DNA from: JBBROS01 sp963752225
GTDB taxonomy: Bacteria > Pseudomonadota > Alphaproteobacteria > Acetobacterales > Acetobacteraceae
NCBI GenBank assembly: GCA_963752225.1
Contig: CAVVXS010000007.1
Location: 372,001 to 436,000, forward strand
Reading direction: 5' to 3'
Length of the DNA stretch: 64,000 bases
Numbering within the stretch: position 1 is the first letter of the stretch; every line of letters starts with the position of its first letter. A program made the translations under genes and the position numbers. Under the pieces are notes generated by a model. It was not told where the DNA came from. It saw only the letters and a program-made list of their open reading frames with translations, and did no database searches. Positions 9,496-19,246 of this stretch are shown here, piece after piece.

Positions 9496-9989
9496 AGCTG
9501 AACGAAATCCGCGACAATCCGGGCGCGCATCTCAAGAGCAAGCGGCTCGGCCGCGGCATCGGCTCGGGCAAGGGCAAGACGTCCGGCAAGGGCGTCAAGG
9601 GTCAGAAGGCGCGCGAGGGCGTGGCGCTGAACGGATTCGAGGGCGGGCAGCTGCCGCTGTATCGGCGTTTGCCGAAGCGGGGCTTCGTCAACATCTTCCG
9701 CAAGGCCTATGCGCCGGTAAACCTGGGCGCGATCCAGCGCGCGCTCGACGCAGGCAAGCTGCCGGCCGACGGCCCGATCACCGAGGCGGCGCTCGAGGCG
9801 GCGGGCCTGGTCCGTACCGGCAAGCTCGATGGCGTGCGGTTGCTGGCCGAAGGCGAGATCAGCCGGGCCGTGACCGTGCAGGTCTCCGGCGCCTCGGCGG
9901 CGGCGATCGCCAAGGTGGAGCAGGCTGGCGGCAGCGTGGCCGTAACCGTGCCGCCGCGTGCTGCCGCGGGCGAGGCGCCCGCTGCCTGA
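9492..9989 (+). CDS. rplO: 50S ribosomal protein L15
   Basis: L15 is a late-assembly 50S protein. The start is GTG in a GTGA overlap with rpmD. The N-terminus [12 protein letters not shown] and the glycine-rich [20 protein letters not shown] are diagnostic. The 165 residues include an Ala-rich tail beyond the conserved part. A terminator-like hairpin follows the gene. Confidence 0.96.
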   Translation: MKLNEIRDNPGAHLKSKRLGRGIGSGKGKTSGKGVKGQKAREGVALNGFEGGQLPLYRRLPKRGFVNIFRKAYAPVNLGAIQRALDAGKLPADGPITEAALEAAGLVRTGKLDGVRLLAEGEISRAVTVQVSGASAAAIAKVEQAGGSVAVTVPPRAAAGEAPAA

Positions 9990-10031
9990 TCGGCTTGTGC
10001 CCGAACGGTCCGGGCACCACGTTCAAATCAG

Positions 10032-10067
10032 CGGCGCCCGCACCGGTTCTCGGGCGGGCGCCGTTTT
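10032..10067 (+). terminator. Terminator-like hairpin between rplO and secY
   Basis: A perfect 10-bp stem has arms CGGCGCCCGC (10032-10041) and GCGGGCGCCG (10054-10063) with a 12-base loop. It is followed at once by TTTT. It has the form of an intrinsic terminator or attenuator inside the spc cluster and could lower secY-adk expression relative to the ribosomal genes. The U-run is short, so termination is probably partial. Confidence 0.6.
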
Positions 10068-10079
10068 CATGTCGGGGGA

Positions 10080-11432
10080 ATGACGATGGCGTCGGCGGCC
10101 GAACAGCTCGCATCCAGCATGAGCCTCGGGACATTCTCGAAGGCGACAGAACTCAAGCGGCGCATCTGGTTCACCCTTGGGGCGCTGCTGGTCTACCGCA
10201 TCGGAACCTACATTCCAGTGCCCGGCGTCGACGCCTCGGTCATGGGGGAGATGCTGTCCCAGCACGGCGGCGGCATTCTCGGCATGTTCGACATGTTCAG
10301 CGGCGGCGCGCTCGGCCGCATGACCGTGTTCGCCCTCAACATCATGCCTTACATCAGCGCCAGCATTATCGTGCAGCTGATGTCGGCCGCCGTGCCGTCG
10401 CTGGAAGCGCTCAAGAAGGAAGGTGAAAGCGGGCGCAAGAAGCTCAACCAGTACACCCGCTACCTGACGGTGCTGATCGCGCTGGTGCAGTCCTACGGCA
10501 TTGCCGTCGGGCTCGAAGGCATGCACAGCCAGTTCGGCGGCTCGGCCGTGGTCGATCCCGGCTGGTTCTTCCGCCTCTCCTGCGTGGTGTCGCTGGTCGG
10601 CGGCACGATGTTCCTGATGTGGCTCGGCGAGCAGATCACCGCGCGCGGCGTCGGCAACGGCACCAGCCTGATCATCTTCGCCGGCATCGTTGCCAACCTG
10701 CCGCACGCCTTGGCAAGCCTGCTGGAGCTGGGGCGCACCGGCGCGCTATCGCCGCTGTTCATCATCGCCTTCGTGTTCATCGCGGTCGCGGTGATCGCCT
10801 TCGTGGTGTTCATGGAGCGGGCGCAGCGGCGGGTGGTGATCCAATACCCGAAGCGCCAGGTCGGCCAGCGCATGTTCGGCGGCAACTCGACGCACATGCC
10901 GCTCAAGGTCAACACCGCCGGCGTCATCCCGCCGATCTTCGCCAGCTCGATCCTGCTGATCCCGGCGACGGTCGCCGGGTTCTCCAACACCGGGCAAACC
11001 TCGTGGCTGTCCTGGATCGGCCAGAAGCTTGGGCACGGCGAGCCGCTGTACATGGCGGCCTATGCCGGGATGATCATCTTCTTCAGCTATTTCTACACTG
11101 CCGTCGTGTTCAATCCGCAGGAGACGGCAGACAACCTGAAGAAGTACGGCGGCTTCATCCCCGGCGTCCGGCCCGGCACCAACACGGCCGACTATTTCGA
11201 CACAATCCTGTCGCGATTGACGACGGTCGGCGCGATCTACCTGTGCATCGTGTGCATGCTGCCGGAGATCCTCATCAGCCGGTATGGCGTCCCGTTCTAC
11301 TTCGGCGGCACCAGCCTCATGATCATCGTCTCCGTTACCATGGACACGGTGACGCAAATCCAGTCCCATCTCCTCGCACACCAATATGAAGGGCTGATCA
11401 AGAAGGCCCGGGTGAAAGGGCGGGGGCGATGA
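10080..11432 (+). CDS. secY: Protein translocase subunit SecY
   Basis: SecY is the pore subunit of the SecYEG translocon in the inner membrane. The 450-residue protein shows the N-terminal [21 protein letters not shown], the plug region around [16 protein letters not shown], about ten hydrophobic segments, and the C-terminal [22 protein letters not shown] codons at 10080 and 10086 are both possible. A GGGGGAA ribosome-binding site lies just before, and adk overlaps its stop. Confidence 0.97.
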   Translation: MTMASAAEQLASSMSLGTFSKATELKRRIWFTLGALLVYRIGTYIPVPGVDASVMGEMLSQHGGGILGMFDMFSGGALGRMTVFALNIMPYISASIIVQLMSAAVPSLEALKKEGESGRKKLNQYTRYLTVLIALVQSYGIAVGLEGMHSQFGGSAVVDPGWFFRLSCVVSLVGGTMFLMWLGEQITARGVGNGTSLIIFAGIVANLPHALASLLELGRTGALSPLFIIAFVFIAVAVIAFVVFMERAQRRVVIQYPKRQVGQRMFGGNSTHMPLKVNTAGVIPPIFASSILLIPATVAGFSNTGQTSWLSWIGQKLGHGEPLYMAAYAGMIIFFSYFYTAVVFNPQETADNLKKYGGFIPGVRPGTNTADYFDTILSRLTTVGAIYLCIVCMLPEILISRYGVPFYFGGTSLMIIVSVTMDTVTQIQSHLLAHQYEGLIKKARVKGRGR

Positions 11433-12115
11433 ATGTCATTCTGCTGGGTCCACCGGGCGCAGGCAAAGGAACGCAGGCCAAGCGCTTGGAACAGCGCCAC
11501 GGCATGGCTCAGATCTCGACCGGCGACATGCTGCGCGCCGAGGTCGCGGCCGGCAGCGACACCGGGCAGAAGGCCAAAGCGCTGATGGAAGCCGGCCTGC
11601 TGGTGCCGGACGAGCTGCTGATCGACATGCTGCAGACGCGAATCCGCCAGCCCGACGCGTCGGGCGGGTTCATCCTGGACGGCTTCCCCCGCAACGTGGT
11701 GCAGGCCGAGGCGCTCGACCGCATGCTGGCAGGGGCGGGCCAGCGGATCGACGCGGTCATCGAGCTGAAGGTGGACGACGCCGCGCTGGTCGACCGCATC
11801 GCCGGCCGCTTCACCTGCGGCAAGTGCGGCGCCGGGTATCATGACCACTTTCACCGGCCGCGGGTCGAGAACACCTGCGACGTCTGCGGCAGCCACGATT
11901 TCGTCCGCCGCGCTGACGACCGGCGCGAGACCGTTGCGGCGCGGCTCGAGGTCTATCACACGCAGACGGCGCCCATCCTCCCGCACTACCGCAACAGCGG
12001 GCGGCTGGTGACGATCGACGGCATGGCCGAGATGGACCGCGTCACCGAGCAGATCGAAGCGGCAGTGGCCGCCGCCCAGAAGGCGGGTAAACTGGGCCAA
12101 CACACGCAGAGTTGA
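11429..12115 (+). CDS. adk: Adenylate kinase with zinc-type LID
   Basis: This cytosolic enzyme interconverts AMP + ATP and 2 ADP. The P-loop GPPGAGKGT is at residues 7-15 and DGFPRN near residue 84. The LID domain carries four cysteines (C130, C133, C150, C153) in CGKCG...CDVCG, the zinc-binding arrangement of long-form adenylate kinases. The ATG overlaps the secY stop (ATGA). A C-terminal tail of about 15 residues follows the core. Confidence 0.97.
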   Translation: MNVILLGPPGAGKGTQAKRLEQRHGMAQISTGDMLRAEVAAGSDTGQKAKALMEAGLLVPDELLIDMLQTRIRQPDASGGFILDGFPRNVVQAEALDRMLAGAGQRIDAVIELKVDDAALVDRIAGRFTCGKCGAGYHDHFHRPRVENTCDVCGSHDFVRRADDRRETVAARLEVYHTQTAPILPHYRNSGRLVTIDGMAEMDRVTEQIEAAVAAAQKAGKLGQHTQS

Positions 12116-12125
12116 TTGTATCGCG

Positions 12126-12153
12126 TTGACTCCGCGTCGATCGCTTGTATAGT
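12126..12153 (+). promoter_or_regulatory. Sigma-70-type promoter for rpsM-rpsK
   Basis: TTGACT (12126-12131) and TATAGT (12148-12153) are separated by 16 bases and lie in the 182-base gap between adk and rpsM. The gap encodes nothing convincing. The promoter would give the alpha cluster its own transcript with a 5' leader of about 140 bases, room enough for S4-type or other leader control. Confidence 0.72.
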
Positions 12154-12297
12154 CCGCGCCCTTCGCCTGTCCCGTCGGACGGACGGCGTCTTGAGCATTT
12201 TGCGGGTTTCCAGCGTCTCGAAACGGCGAGCAGGAACCCGAACACGACCCGGCCTCGCCGATCTCGGCGCGTTCGGGGGCGACCAGGAGAGAGCAGC

Positions 12298-12675
12298 GTG
12301 GCGCGTATTGCCGGTGTGAATATCCCGACCAACAAGCGGGTGCTGATCAGCCTGCGCTATATCTACGGTATCGGCCCATCCAACGCCGTCGATATCTGCA
12401 AGCAGCTCAACATTCCCGACGAGCGGCGCGTGAACCAGCTCTCTGACGAGGAAGTGCTGCGCATCCGTGAGCTGATCGACCGCGAGTACCGCGTCGAAGG
12501 CGACCTCCGCCGAGAGGTCGCGATGAACATCAAGCGGCTGATGGATCTTGGCTGCTACCGCGGCCTGCGTCATCGGCGTGGCCTGCCGGTGCATGGCCAG
12601 CGGACCCACACGAACGCCCGCACCCGCAAGGGCAAGGCGGTCGCGATCGCCGGCAAGAAGAAGGTGACCAAGTAA
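12298..12675 (+). CDS. rpsM: 30S ribosomal protein S13
   Basis: S13 is a 30S head protein contacting the P-site tRNA and the 50S bridge. The start is GTG, preceded by AGGAGAG at 6 bases. The longer frame upstream runs through the promoter and is rejected. The 125-residue product starts [18 protein letters not shown] and has the C-terminal [19 protein letters not shown]. Confidence 0.96.
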   Translation: MARIAGVNIPTNKRVLISLRYIYGIGPSNAVDICKQLNIPDERRVNQLSDEEVLRIRELIDREYRVEGDLRREVAMNIKRLMDLGCYRGLRHRRGLPVHGQRTHTNARTRKGKAVAIAGKKKVTK

Positions 12676-13070
12676 TGGCGAAGCCCGCCACCACTCGCGC
12701 GCCCCGTCGCAAGGAGCGCAAGAACATCATCGCCGGCGTGGCGCACGTGAACGCCACCTTCAACAATACGATGGTGACGATCACCGATGCCCAGGGCAAC
12801 ACCATCGCCTGGTCGTCGAGCGGAATGCAGGGCTTCAAGGGCAGCCGTAAGAGCACGCCCTACGCGGCGCAGGTCGCGGCCGAGGACGCGGGCCGCAAGG
12901 CGCGCGAGCACGGGATGGAGACGTTGGAGATCGAGGTCAGCGGGCCGGGCTCGGGCCGGGAGAGCGCGTTGCGTGCCTTGCAGGCGGTCGGCTTCGCGAT
13001 CACTGCCATTCGCGACATGACCCCGATCCCGCACAATGGCTGCCGGCCGCGTAAGCGCCGCCGGGTCTGA
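12675..13070 (+). CDS. rpsK: 30S ribosomal protein S11
   Basis: S11 shapes the 30S platform near the mRNA exit. The 131-residue product has [20 protein letters not shown] and the C-terminal [16 protein letters not shown] signature. It shares one base with the rpsM stop. A terminator-like hairpin lies between it and rpoA. Confidence 0.97.
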   Translation: MAKPATTRAPRRKERKNIIAGVAHVNATFNNTMVTITDAQGNTIAWSSSGMQGFKGSRKSTPYAAQVAAEDAGRKAREHGMETLEIEVSGPGSGRESALRALQAVGFAITAIRDMTPIPHNGCRPRKRRRV

Positions 13071-13093
13071 GTCGCCTACGGATTTGATGCAAC

Positions 13094-13126
13094 GGTGCCG
13101 CGCCTGACGCGGCGCCGGCCCTTTTT
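13094..13126 (+). terminator. Terminator-like hairpin between rpsK and rpoA
   Basis: The arms GGTGCCGCG (13094-13102) and CGCGGCGCC (13108-13116) pair with one G-U and enclose a 5-base loop. GGCCC and then TTTTT follow. The element would reduce read-through into rpoA-rplQ. The T-run is separated from the stem by a few bases, so the strength is unclear. Confidence 0.55.
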
Positions 13127-13140
13127 GTTGGAGTTGGCCC

Positions 13141-14160
13141 ATGGTTCTGCAAAGGAACTGGCAAAGCCTGATCAAGCCGGAAAAGCTCGACGTCGAGCCC
13201 GGTTCCGACCCGAGCCGGATCGCGACCGTCGTGGCCGAGCCGCTGGAACGCGGCTTCGGCATGACGCTCGGCAATGCCGTGCGCCGCGTGCTGCTCTCGT
13301 CCCTCCAAGGTGCGGCGGTGACGGCGGTGCAGATCGACGGCGTGCTGCATGAGTTCAGCAGCATCCCCGGCGTGCGTGAAGACGTCACCGACATCGTGCT
13401 CAACATCAAGCAATTGGCGCTTCGCATGCACGGCGAAGGTCCGAAGCGGATGGTGCTGACCGCGACCGGACCCGGCGAGATCACCGCGGCGCAGATCCAG
13501 ACCGGCCACGATATCGAGGTGATGAACCCCGAGCTGGTAATCTGCACGCTGGATGACGGGGTAAAGCTCGGCATGGAGTTCACCGTCAACCTCGGCAAGG
13601 GCTACGTCCCGGCGAGCGCGAACCGCCCCGAGGACGCGCCCATCGGACTGATCCCGGTCGACGCGATCTACTCTCCGGTCCGCCGCGTCAGCTACAAGGT
13701 GGAGCCGACCCGTGTCGGCCAGGTCACCGACTACGACAAGCTGCTGCTGCTGGTGGAGACGAACGGCGCGGTGACGCCGGAGGACGGCGTGGCGCTGGCC
13801 GCCCGCATCCTTCAGGACCAGTTGCAGCTGTTCATCAACTTCGACGAGCCGCAGCTGGCGCGCGCGGACGAGCCGCAGGACGACCTGCCGTTCAACCGCA
13901 ACCTGCTGCGCAAGGTTGACGAGCTCGAGCTGTCGGTGCGCAGCGCCAACTGCCTCAAGAACGACAACATCGTTTACATCGGCGACCTCGTGCAGAAGAC
14001 CGAGCAGGAGATGCTGCGGACGCCGAACTTCGGCCGCAAGTCGCTCAACGAGATCAAGGAAGTGCTGTCGGCGATGGGTCTGTCGCTGGCGATGAACGTG
14101 GCCGGCTGGCCGCCGGAAAACATCGAGGACTTGGCCAAGCGGCTGGACGAGCCGTTTTAG
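13141..14160 (+). CDS. rpoA: DNA-directed RNA polymerase subunit alpha
   Basis: The alpha subunit dimerises to seed RNA polymerase assembly and its C-terminal domain contacts UP elements and activators. The N-terminal domain covers about residues 1-235 ([20 protein letters not shown]). The helix-hairpin-helix C-terminal domain lies around residues 265-315 ([19 protein letters not shown], then [16 protein letters not shown]). The length of 339 residues is typical of alphaproteobacteria. Confidence 0.98.
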   Translation: MVLQRNWQSLIKPEKLDVEPGSDPSRIATVVAEPLERGFGMTLGNAVRRVLLSSLQGAAVTAVQIDGVLHEFSSIPGVREDVTDIVLNIKQLALRMHGEGPKRMVLTATGPGEITAAQIQTGHDIEVMNPELVICTLDDGVKLGMEFTVNLGKGYVPASANRPEDAPIGLIPVDAIYSPVRRVSYKVEPTRVGQVTDYDKLLLLVETNGAVTPEDGVALAARILQDQLQLFINFDEPQLARADEPQDDLPFNRNLLRKVDELELSVRSANCLKNDNIVYIGDLVQKTEQEMLRTPNFGRKSLNEIKEVLSAMGLSLAMNVAGWPPENIEDLAKRLDEPF

Positions 14161-14220
14161 GCCGGAGCTGAGTAAAGATGGGCCGATCAACGGATCGGCC
14201 CTGGAGTAGGAGCAGGACGA

Positions 14221-14637
14221 ATGCGTCACGGTGTTGCCGGCCGCAAGCTGGGTGTTACCTCGAGCCATCGGGCGGCCATGTTCCGCAACATGGCGCAGGC
14301 GTTGATCAAGCACGAGCAGATCACGACGACCTTGCCGAAGGCGAAGGAGCTACGGCCGGTGGCCGAGAAGCTGATCACGCTCGGCAAGCGCGGCGGGCTG
14401 CACGCCCGGCGCCAGGCGATGAGCCAGCTGCAAGACGAGGTTGTTGTCGGCAAGCTGTTCTCTGCGCTCGCCGACCGCTACAAGGCCCGCGCTGGCGGCT
14501 ACACCAGGGTGCTGAAAGCCGGCATGCGCTACGGCGACATGGCGACCATGGCCGTGGTCGAACTGGTCGACCGCGACGTCGCCGCCAAGGGCCTCGATAG
14601 CGGGCCGGTCGCCGAGAAGGTCGCCGAAGAAGAATAG
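14221..14637 (+). CDS. rplQ: 50S ribosomal protein L17
   Basis: L17 lies by the tunnel exit. The 138-residue product opens with [20 protein letters not shown] and has the basic core typical of the family. It is the last gene of the ribosomal supercluster. Two adjacent hairpins follow the stop codon and may end the transcript. Confidence 0.97.
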   Translation: MRHGVAGRKLGVTSSHRAAMFRNMAQALIKHEQITTTLPKAKELRPVAEKLITLGKRGGLHARRQAMSQLQDEVVVGKLFSALADRYKARAGGYTRVLKAGMRYGDMATMAVVELVDRDVAAKGLDSGPVAEKVAEEE

Positions 14638-14647
14638 ATCCGCGGGC

Positions 14648-14688
14648 CTGGGGGCGCCGCCCCCAGCGGGTGAAGGGCAGCGCCCTTC
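14648..14688 (+). repeat. Tandem palindromes after rplQ (REP-like)
   Basis: The first stem is CTGGGGGC (14648-14655) paired with GCCCCCAG (14659-14666). The second is GAAGGGC (14672-14678) paired with GCCCTTC (14682-14688). Both have 3-base loops. The same two modules recur, in similar form, in the composite repeat at 33810-33890, so this is a dispersed element and not just a one-off terminator. No T-run follows. Confidence 0.6.
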
Positions 14689-14718
14689 CCTGTGGCGTCC
14701 GACACCAGGCCCACCTAC

Positions 14719-16038
14719 ATGATGGCGATGCCGCGCGCCGCGCCCACTCCCGAGCTGTTCTCCCCTCCGGCTGCGTCCCGCCCTCTGGCAGAGCGTTTGC
14801 GTCCGGCGATCTTCGCCGACATCGTGGGCCAAGATCACCTGCTCGGCCCCGCCGGCACGCTCACTCGCATGCTCCAGCGTGACGCGCTCGCGTCGCTGAT
14901 CTTGTGGGGGCCGCCCGGCGTCGGCAAGACCACGATCGCTCGGCTGCTGGCCGACGCCGCCGGGCTGCATTTCTCCCCGCTCTCGGCAGTGTTCTCCGGC
15001 GTCGCCGACCTCAAGCGCGTGTTCGAGGAGGCGGCCCGGCGACGCGCGTCCGGGCAGCGCACGCTGCTGTTCGTCGACGAGGTGCACCGGTTCAATCGCG
15101 CGCAGCAGGACGCGTTCCTGCCGGTGGTCGAGGACGGCACCATCGTCTTGGTCGGCGCGACAACGGAGAACCCGTCCTTCGCCTTGAACGGCGCGCTGTT
15201 GTCGCGCTGCCAGGTGCTCGTGCTGCGGCGGCTCGACGAGGAGGCGCTGGAAAAAATCCTGGAGCGGGCGGAGGCGGAAGCCGGGCGCATGCTGCCGGTG
15301 CAGCCAGAGGCGCGGGCCGCGCTGTGCGCCATGGCCGACGGTGACGGGCGCTACTTGCTGAACATGGCTGAGCAACTGCTGGCGCTCCCGGACGGGCCGG
15401 CGCTCGACGCGGCGGGGCTCGCCGAGGTGATCGGCCGCCGCGCCGCGCTCTACGACAAGGACCGGGAGGAGCACTACAACCTCATCTCCGCGCTGCATAA
15501 GTCGCTGCGCGGCTCCGACCCGGACGCGGCGCTCTACTGGTATCAGCGCATGATCCTGGGTGGCGAGGACCCGCGCTACATTGCCCGGCGGCTCGTGCGG
15601 TTCGCGTCCGAGGATATCGGCTTGGCCGACCCGGCGGCGCTCACCCAGGCGATGGCGGCGTGGGAGGCCTATGAGCGGCTCGGCAGCCCCGAGGGCGAAC
15701 TGTGCATCGCGCAGGCGATCGTCTATCTCGGCACCGCACCGAAATCGAACGCGTTGTATATGGCAACGAAGCTGTCCGCCAAGGCGGCGCGCAGCACCGG
15801 CAGCTTGATGCCGCCGGCGCACATCCTGAACGCGCCGACCAAGCTGATGAAGACGTTGGGGTATGGCAGCGGCTACGATTACGACCACGACACCGACGAC
15901 GCCTTCTCCGGCCAGGATTACTTCCCGCCCGGCCTCGACCGGATGGAGTTTTACCAGCCGAAGGATCGCGGCTTCGAACGGGAATTGGCCAAGCGCCTGC
16001 AGCATTGGGCCTCCTTGCGGGACACCAAGCGTGGTTGA
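14719..16038 (+). CDS. rarA: RarA/MgsA-type AAA+ ATPase
   Basis: RarA acts at stalled replication forks and on single-stranded DNA gaps. The protein has Walker A GPPGVGKTT (about residues 64-72), Walker B LLFVDEVHRF (about 117-126), and the sensor GATTENPSFALNGALLSRC. The C-terminal tetramerisation region contains YNLISALHKSLRGSDPDAAL. From the ATG at 14719 it has 439 residues. GTG at 14692 and ATGs at 14722 and 14728 are alternatives, none with a good ribosome-binding site. Its end overlaps the next gene by 8 bases. Confidence 0.94.
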   Translation: MMAMPRAAPTPELFSPPAASRPLAERLRPAIFADIVGQDHLLGPAGTLTRMLQRDALASLILWGPPGVGKTTIARLLADAAGLHFSPLSAVFSGVADLKRVFEEAARRRASGQRTLLFVDEVHRFNRAQQDAFLPVVEDGTIVLVGATTENPSFALNGALLSRCQVLVLRRLDEEALEKILERAEAEAGRMLPVQPEARAALCAMADGDGRYLLNMAEQLLALPDGPALDAAGLAEVIGRRAALYDKDREEHYNLISALHKSLRGSDPDAALYWYQRMILGGEDPRYIARRLVRFASEDIGLADPAALTQAMAAWEAYERLGSPEGELCIAQAIVYLGTAPKSNALYMATKLSAKAARSTGSLMPPAHILNAPTKLMKTLGYGSGYDYDHDTDDAFSGQDYFPPGLDRMEFYQPKDRGFERELAKRLQHWASLRDTKRG

Positions 16039-17020
16039 GCAGCGCACCATCACCGAGGACGAGGCCGACATCCGGCTCGACCGCTGGTTCCGCCGCCACT
16101 TCCCAGGCGTTCCGCAATCGGCGATCCAGAAGGCGTGCCGGCTCGGCCAGATCCGGGTGGACGGCAAGCGGGCCGAAACCGGCACCCGGCTGTCCCCGGG
16201 CCAGGCGATCCGGGTGCCGCCGATCCCGAACGGGCCGGCGCCGAAGATCGTGCTGAAGCCCGGCCCCGACCCGCTGCTGCGGCGCGAGCTGGAAGGGATG
16301 CTGCTGTATCGGGACGACCACCTGTTCGTGCTCGACAAGCCGCACGGCTTGGCGGTGCAGGGCGGCCCCGGCATCACCAAGCACCTCGACGGCATGCTCG
16401 AGGGACTGCGCGAAGAGGGCGGGCCGCGCCCGCGCTTGGTCCACCGGCTGGACCGCGACACGTCCGGCGTACTGGTGCTGGCGCGCACGCCGGGCACGGC
16501 GGCGAAGCTGGCGGCAGCGTTCCGTGGGCGCGACGTGCACAAGACGTATTGGGCGGTGGTGGCCGGGCGGCCGGTCCCGGTCGAGGGCCGCATCGATCTG
16601 CCCTTGCTGAAATATGCGGGGCCGCGCGGGGAACGCAGCGTGCCGGCCAGCCGTGAGGACGAGGATGCGCAACGGGCCGTGACGGATTACGCGACGATCG
16701 ACCATGCCGGGCAGAAGCTCGCCTGGATGGAGCTGAACCCGGTGACCGGCCGCACGCATCAATTGCGGGTGCATTGCGTGGCGTTGGGCGCGCCGATCGT
16801 GGGCGACCGCAAGTATCACGAGCCCGACCAGAACGGCGCCGGCTCTGCCGTGGTGGATGGGCTGAGCGAGAAGCTGCATTTGCATGCCCGTGCGCTCGAT
16901 CTGCCGCATCCGGCCGGCGGGCGGCTGCTGGTTGAGGCAAACCTCCCGCCGCATATGCGCGAGACATTCAAGACGCTCGGTTTCGAGGCCAAGCACGCGG
17001 CCAAGCCCGCCCGCCGATGA
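16031..17020 (+). CDS. RluA-family 23S rRNA pseudouridine synthase (RluC/D-like)
   Basis: The enzyme isomerises uridines in 23S rRNA. An S4 RNA-binding domain lies at about residues 10-65 (DIRLDRWFRRHFPGVPQSAI), followed by the catalytic domain. That domain has HRLDRDTSGVLVLA at about 138-151, where D141 is the expected catalytic aspartate, and GRTHQLRVH near residue 242. The GTG at 16031 overlaps the end of rarA, and the open frame further upstream is shadow. RluC is likelier than RluD from the S4 plus order, but substrate positions cannot be read from sequence alone. Confidence 0.9.
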   Translation: MVEQRTITEDEADIRLDRWFRRHFPGVPQSAIQKACRLGQIRVDGKRAETGTRLSPGQAIRVPPIPNGPAPKIVLKPGPDPLLRRELEGMLLYRDDHLFVLDKPHGLAVQGGPGITKHLDGMLEGLREEGGPRPRLVHRLDRDTSGVLVLARTPGTAAKLAAAFRGRDVHKTYWAVVAGRPVPVEGRIDLPLLKYAGPRGERSVPASREDEDAQRAVTDYATIDHAGQKLAWMELNPVTGRTHQLRVHCVALGAPIVGDRKYHEPDQNGAGSAVVDGLSEKLHLHARALDLPHPAGGRLLVEANLPPHMRETFKTLGFEAKHAAKPARR

Positions 17021-19245
17021 GGCGCCTGCTGCTTGGCCTTGCGGCGGTCGTCGTGCTGGCGATCGTGGCGGTCGCGTTGGGCGCCGGGGCCGTGCTGAAC
17101 AGTGACCCGGCACGCGCACATATCGTCGCGGCGCTGCAGCGCGCGACTGGCCACCCGGTCCGCATCGACGGCTCGGTCGGCCTGGCATGGTCGGCCGCGC
17201 CCAGGGTCGCGGTTTCGGACCTCGTCGTGCTCAACCCGCCGGGCTTCTCCCGGCCCGACCTGCTGTCGGTGCGCCGGGTGGAGGCGGGGGTGGCGTTGTG
17301 GCCGCTGCTGCAGGGCCGGGTGGAAATCCCCTCCGTATCGGTGACCGGCCCCGACCTGCTGCTGGAGCGCGACGCCGCAGGCCGCGGCAACTGGGAGGTG
17401 CCGCCACCGCCGCCCGGCACCGCGCCGTCCACGCCGCGGCCCCGCACCGAGGTCACGGTCGGCGCCATCGAAATTTCGGACGGTCGGGCGGAATGGCGGG
17501 GGCTGCCGGCCGTCGCCATACGGTCACTGTCGTTGTCGCCGTCGGGCGGCAAGCTGGCCGGTTCGTTGGCGCTCGGCAACACCGCGTTCACGCTGTCCGG
17601 CCAGACCGGCGCGCGGAGCCGGGGCGTCCCGTTCGAGGCGGTCCTGGCCGGCGGTGGAGTGTCAGTGGCGGCATCGGGACGCGCGGCGGGCGCCGAGCCG
17701 GCTGCGGCGTTCCAGGTGGCCGCCGTCGATCTCGCCGCAACCGGTGCGCTGGTCGGGCGCACGCTGCCGCCGTTGCGCGACGTCGTGCTGACCGGGCAGG
17801 CCGGGGCAGGCGGGCTGGGCGACCTCAAGCTCGTGGTGGGCGCGTCTGACCTGGGATCGGCCATGAAGGGCGTCCATCTGGTCCGGCTCGAAGCGACGAC
17901 GGCGGCGCCGGGTCAGCCGGTGGCGGTCGCGGCGCAGGCGACGGTGTACGACCTGCCGGTCAACGCAACCCTGGCCGTCGGCGCATGGGGCGACAGCGTG
18001 CCGGTGAGCGGGCAGGTCTCGGCCGAGGACGCGGCCGGGACGTTCGAGGGCACGTTCAGCCCGCACGGCGGCGCGCCGCGCCTCGCGATCACGGCGCGGG
18101 TGCCCGACCTGCAACGGCTCGGCCGCCTGGCGGGCGTCGGGCTGCCGCGGCTGACGAAGGCCACGCTGGACGCGCACGTGGCGCCGGCCCCCGGTGGCTC
18201 CGGCCTGCTGCTACGCGGGCTGCAGCTGGCGTCGGCCGAAGGCGACGTGGCAGGCGACGTGGCGCTCGGCGTTGCGCCGCGTCCGTCGCTCCGCGGTTCG
18301 TTGCAGTCGCGGCGGCTCGACATCGACGCGCTCTCGACGGCGATGGCGCCTTCACCGGAGCCCACCGCCGCGCCGCCCCCTCCAACCACCGCGCCGGTCC
18401 CGCCCGCGCCGACGCCCGCTCCAGCACCCGGGACGCTGATCTCGGACCGTCCGCTGCCGTTTAGCGAGCTGCGCCGCTTCGACGCGGATCTTCGGCTGGC
18501 CGCTGCCGAGGCGGTCTGGCACGGCGCCGCTTACCGCGGCCTCGACCTGCGCGCCGTGCTGCAGGACGGGACGCTGCGGATCGACCCGGCCATGGCCGTT
18601 TCACCGGGCGGCCCGCTCGCGGTTATTGTCGCGGCGGACGCCAACGCCGTTCCGCCCACGGCGTCGGTCGCCGTGCATGCCCCGGCCATCGACGCGGCCG
18701 GGCTGTCGGCGGCGCTGGGCGTCCCCGGCGCCGCGACCGGAACGGTCGATCTCGAGGCTGACCTGCACGGTGCCGGCGCCTCCGCCCACGCCTTGGCCGG
18801 GTCGGCGACCGGACACCTGGCCTTGTCGCTGACGGACGGCGAGATCGAGAATGCCGCGCTTGCGGCGTTGTTCGGCCCGGCCCTGCGCAGCGCCAACATT
18901 CCCATCGACGCGGCGGGTCGTAGCCATGCCCGCTGCGCCGGCGTGCGGTTCGAGCTCGACGCCGGTCAGGCCGCGATGCCGGTTCTGGGCCTCGACACAA
19001 CCCGTGTCCGGCTCGACGGCGATGGCCGTCTCGACCTCGGCGCCGAGACGATGGACCTGCATCTCCGCCCGGTGCTGCGGATCGGCCCGACCACGGTGAC
19101 GGTTCCGGTGCGGGTGTCCGGCCCGTTCCGGACGCCGCGGACGCAGGCCGACAAGGGCGCCATCGCGCCGGGCCGGTTCGGCATTGCGATCGGCGGTCCG
19201 AGCACCGATCCCTGCGCGGCGCTTGCGGCGGCCCGCGCGCAGTGA
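17017..19245 (+). CDS. AsmA family protein
   Basis: AsmA-type proteins are inner-membrane anchored, periplasmic bridge-like proteins linked to outer-membrane lipid transport and assembly. Residues 3-24 form one hydrophobic anchor. The N-terminal AsmA region follows with GHPVRIDGSVGLAWSAAPRV and NPPGFSRPDLLSV. A proline/alanine-rich linker lies around residues 447-472, and the C-terminal AsmA domain has LDGDGRLDLGAETMDLHLRP. The length of 742 residues is normal. Its ATG overlaps the preceding stop (ATGA). The specific role in this organism is unknown. Confidence 0.87.
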   Translation: MRRLLLGLAAVVVLAIVAVALGAGAVLNSDPARAHIVAALQRATGHPVRIDGSVGLAWSAAPRVAVSDLVVLNPPGFSRPDLLSVRRVEAGVALWPLLQGRVEIPSVSVTGPDLLLERDAAGRGNWEVPPPPPGTAPSTPRPRTEVTVGAIEISDGRAEWRGLPAVAIRSLSLSPSGGKLAGSLALGNTAFTLSGQTGARSRGVPFEAVLAGGGVSVAASGRAAGAEPAAAFQVAAVDLAATGALVGRTLPPLRDVVLTGQAGAGGLGDLKLVVGASDLGSAMKGVHLVRLEATTAAPGQPVAVAAQATVYDLPVNATLAVGAWGDSVPVSGQVSAEDAAGTFEGTFSPHGGAPRLAITARVPDLQRLGRLAGVGLPRLTKATLDAHVAPAPGGSGLLLRGLQLASAEGDVAGDVALGVAPRPSLRGSLQSRRLDIDALSTAMAPSPEPTAAPPPPTTAPVPPAPTPAPAPGTLISDRPLPFSELRRFDADLRLAAAEAVWHGAAYRGLDLRAVLQDGTLRIDPAMAVSPGGPLAVIVAADANAVPPTASVAVHAPAIDAAGLSAALGVPGAATGTVDLEADLHGAGASAHALAGSATGHLALSLTDGEIENAALAALFGPALRSANIPIDAAGRSHARCAGVRFELDAGQAAMPVLGLDTTRVRLDGDGRLDLGAETMDLHLRPVLRIGPTTVTVPVRVSGPFRTPRTQADKGAIAPGRFGIAIGGPSTDPCAALAAARAQ

Positions 19246-19246
19246 G

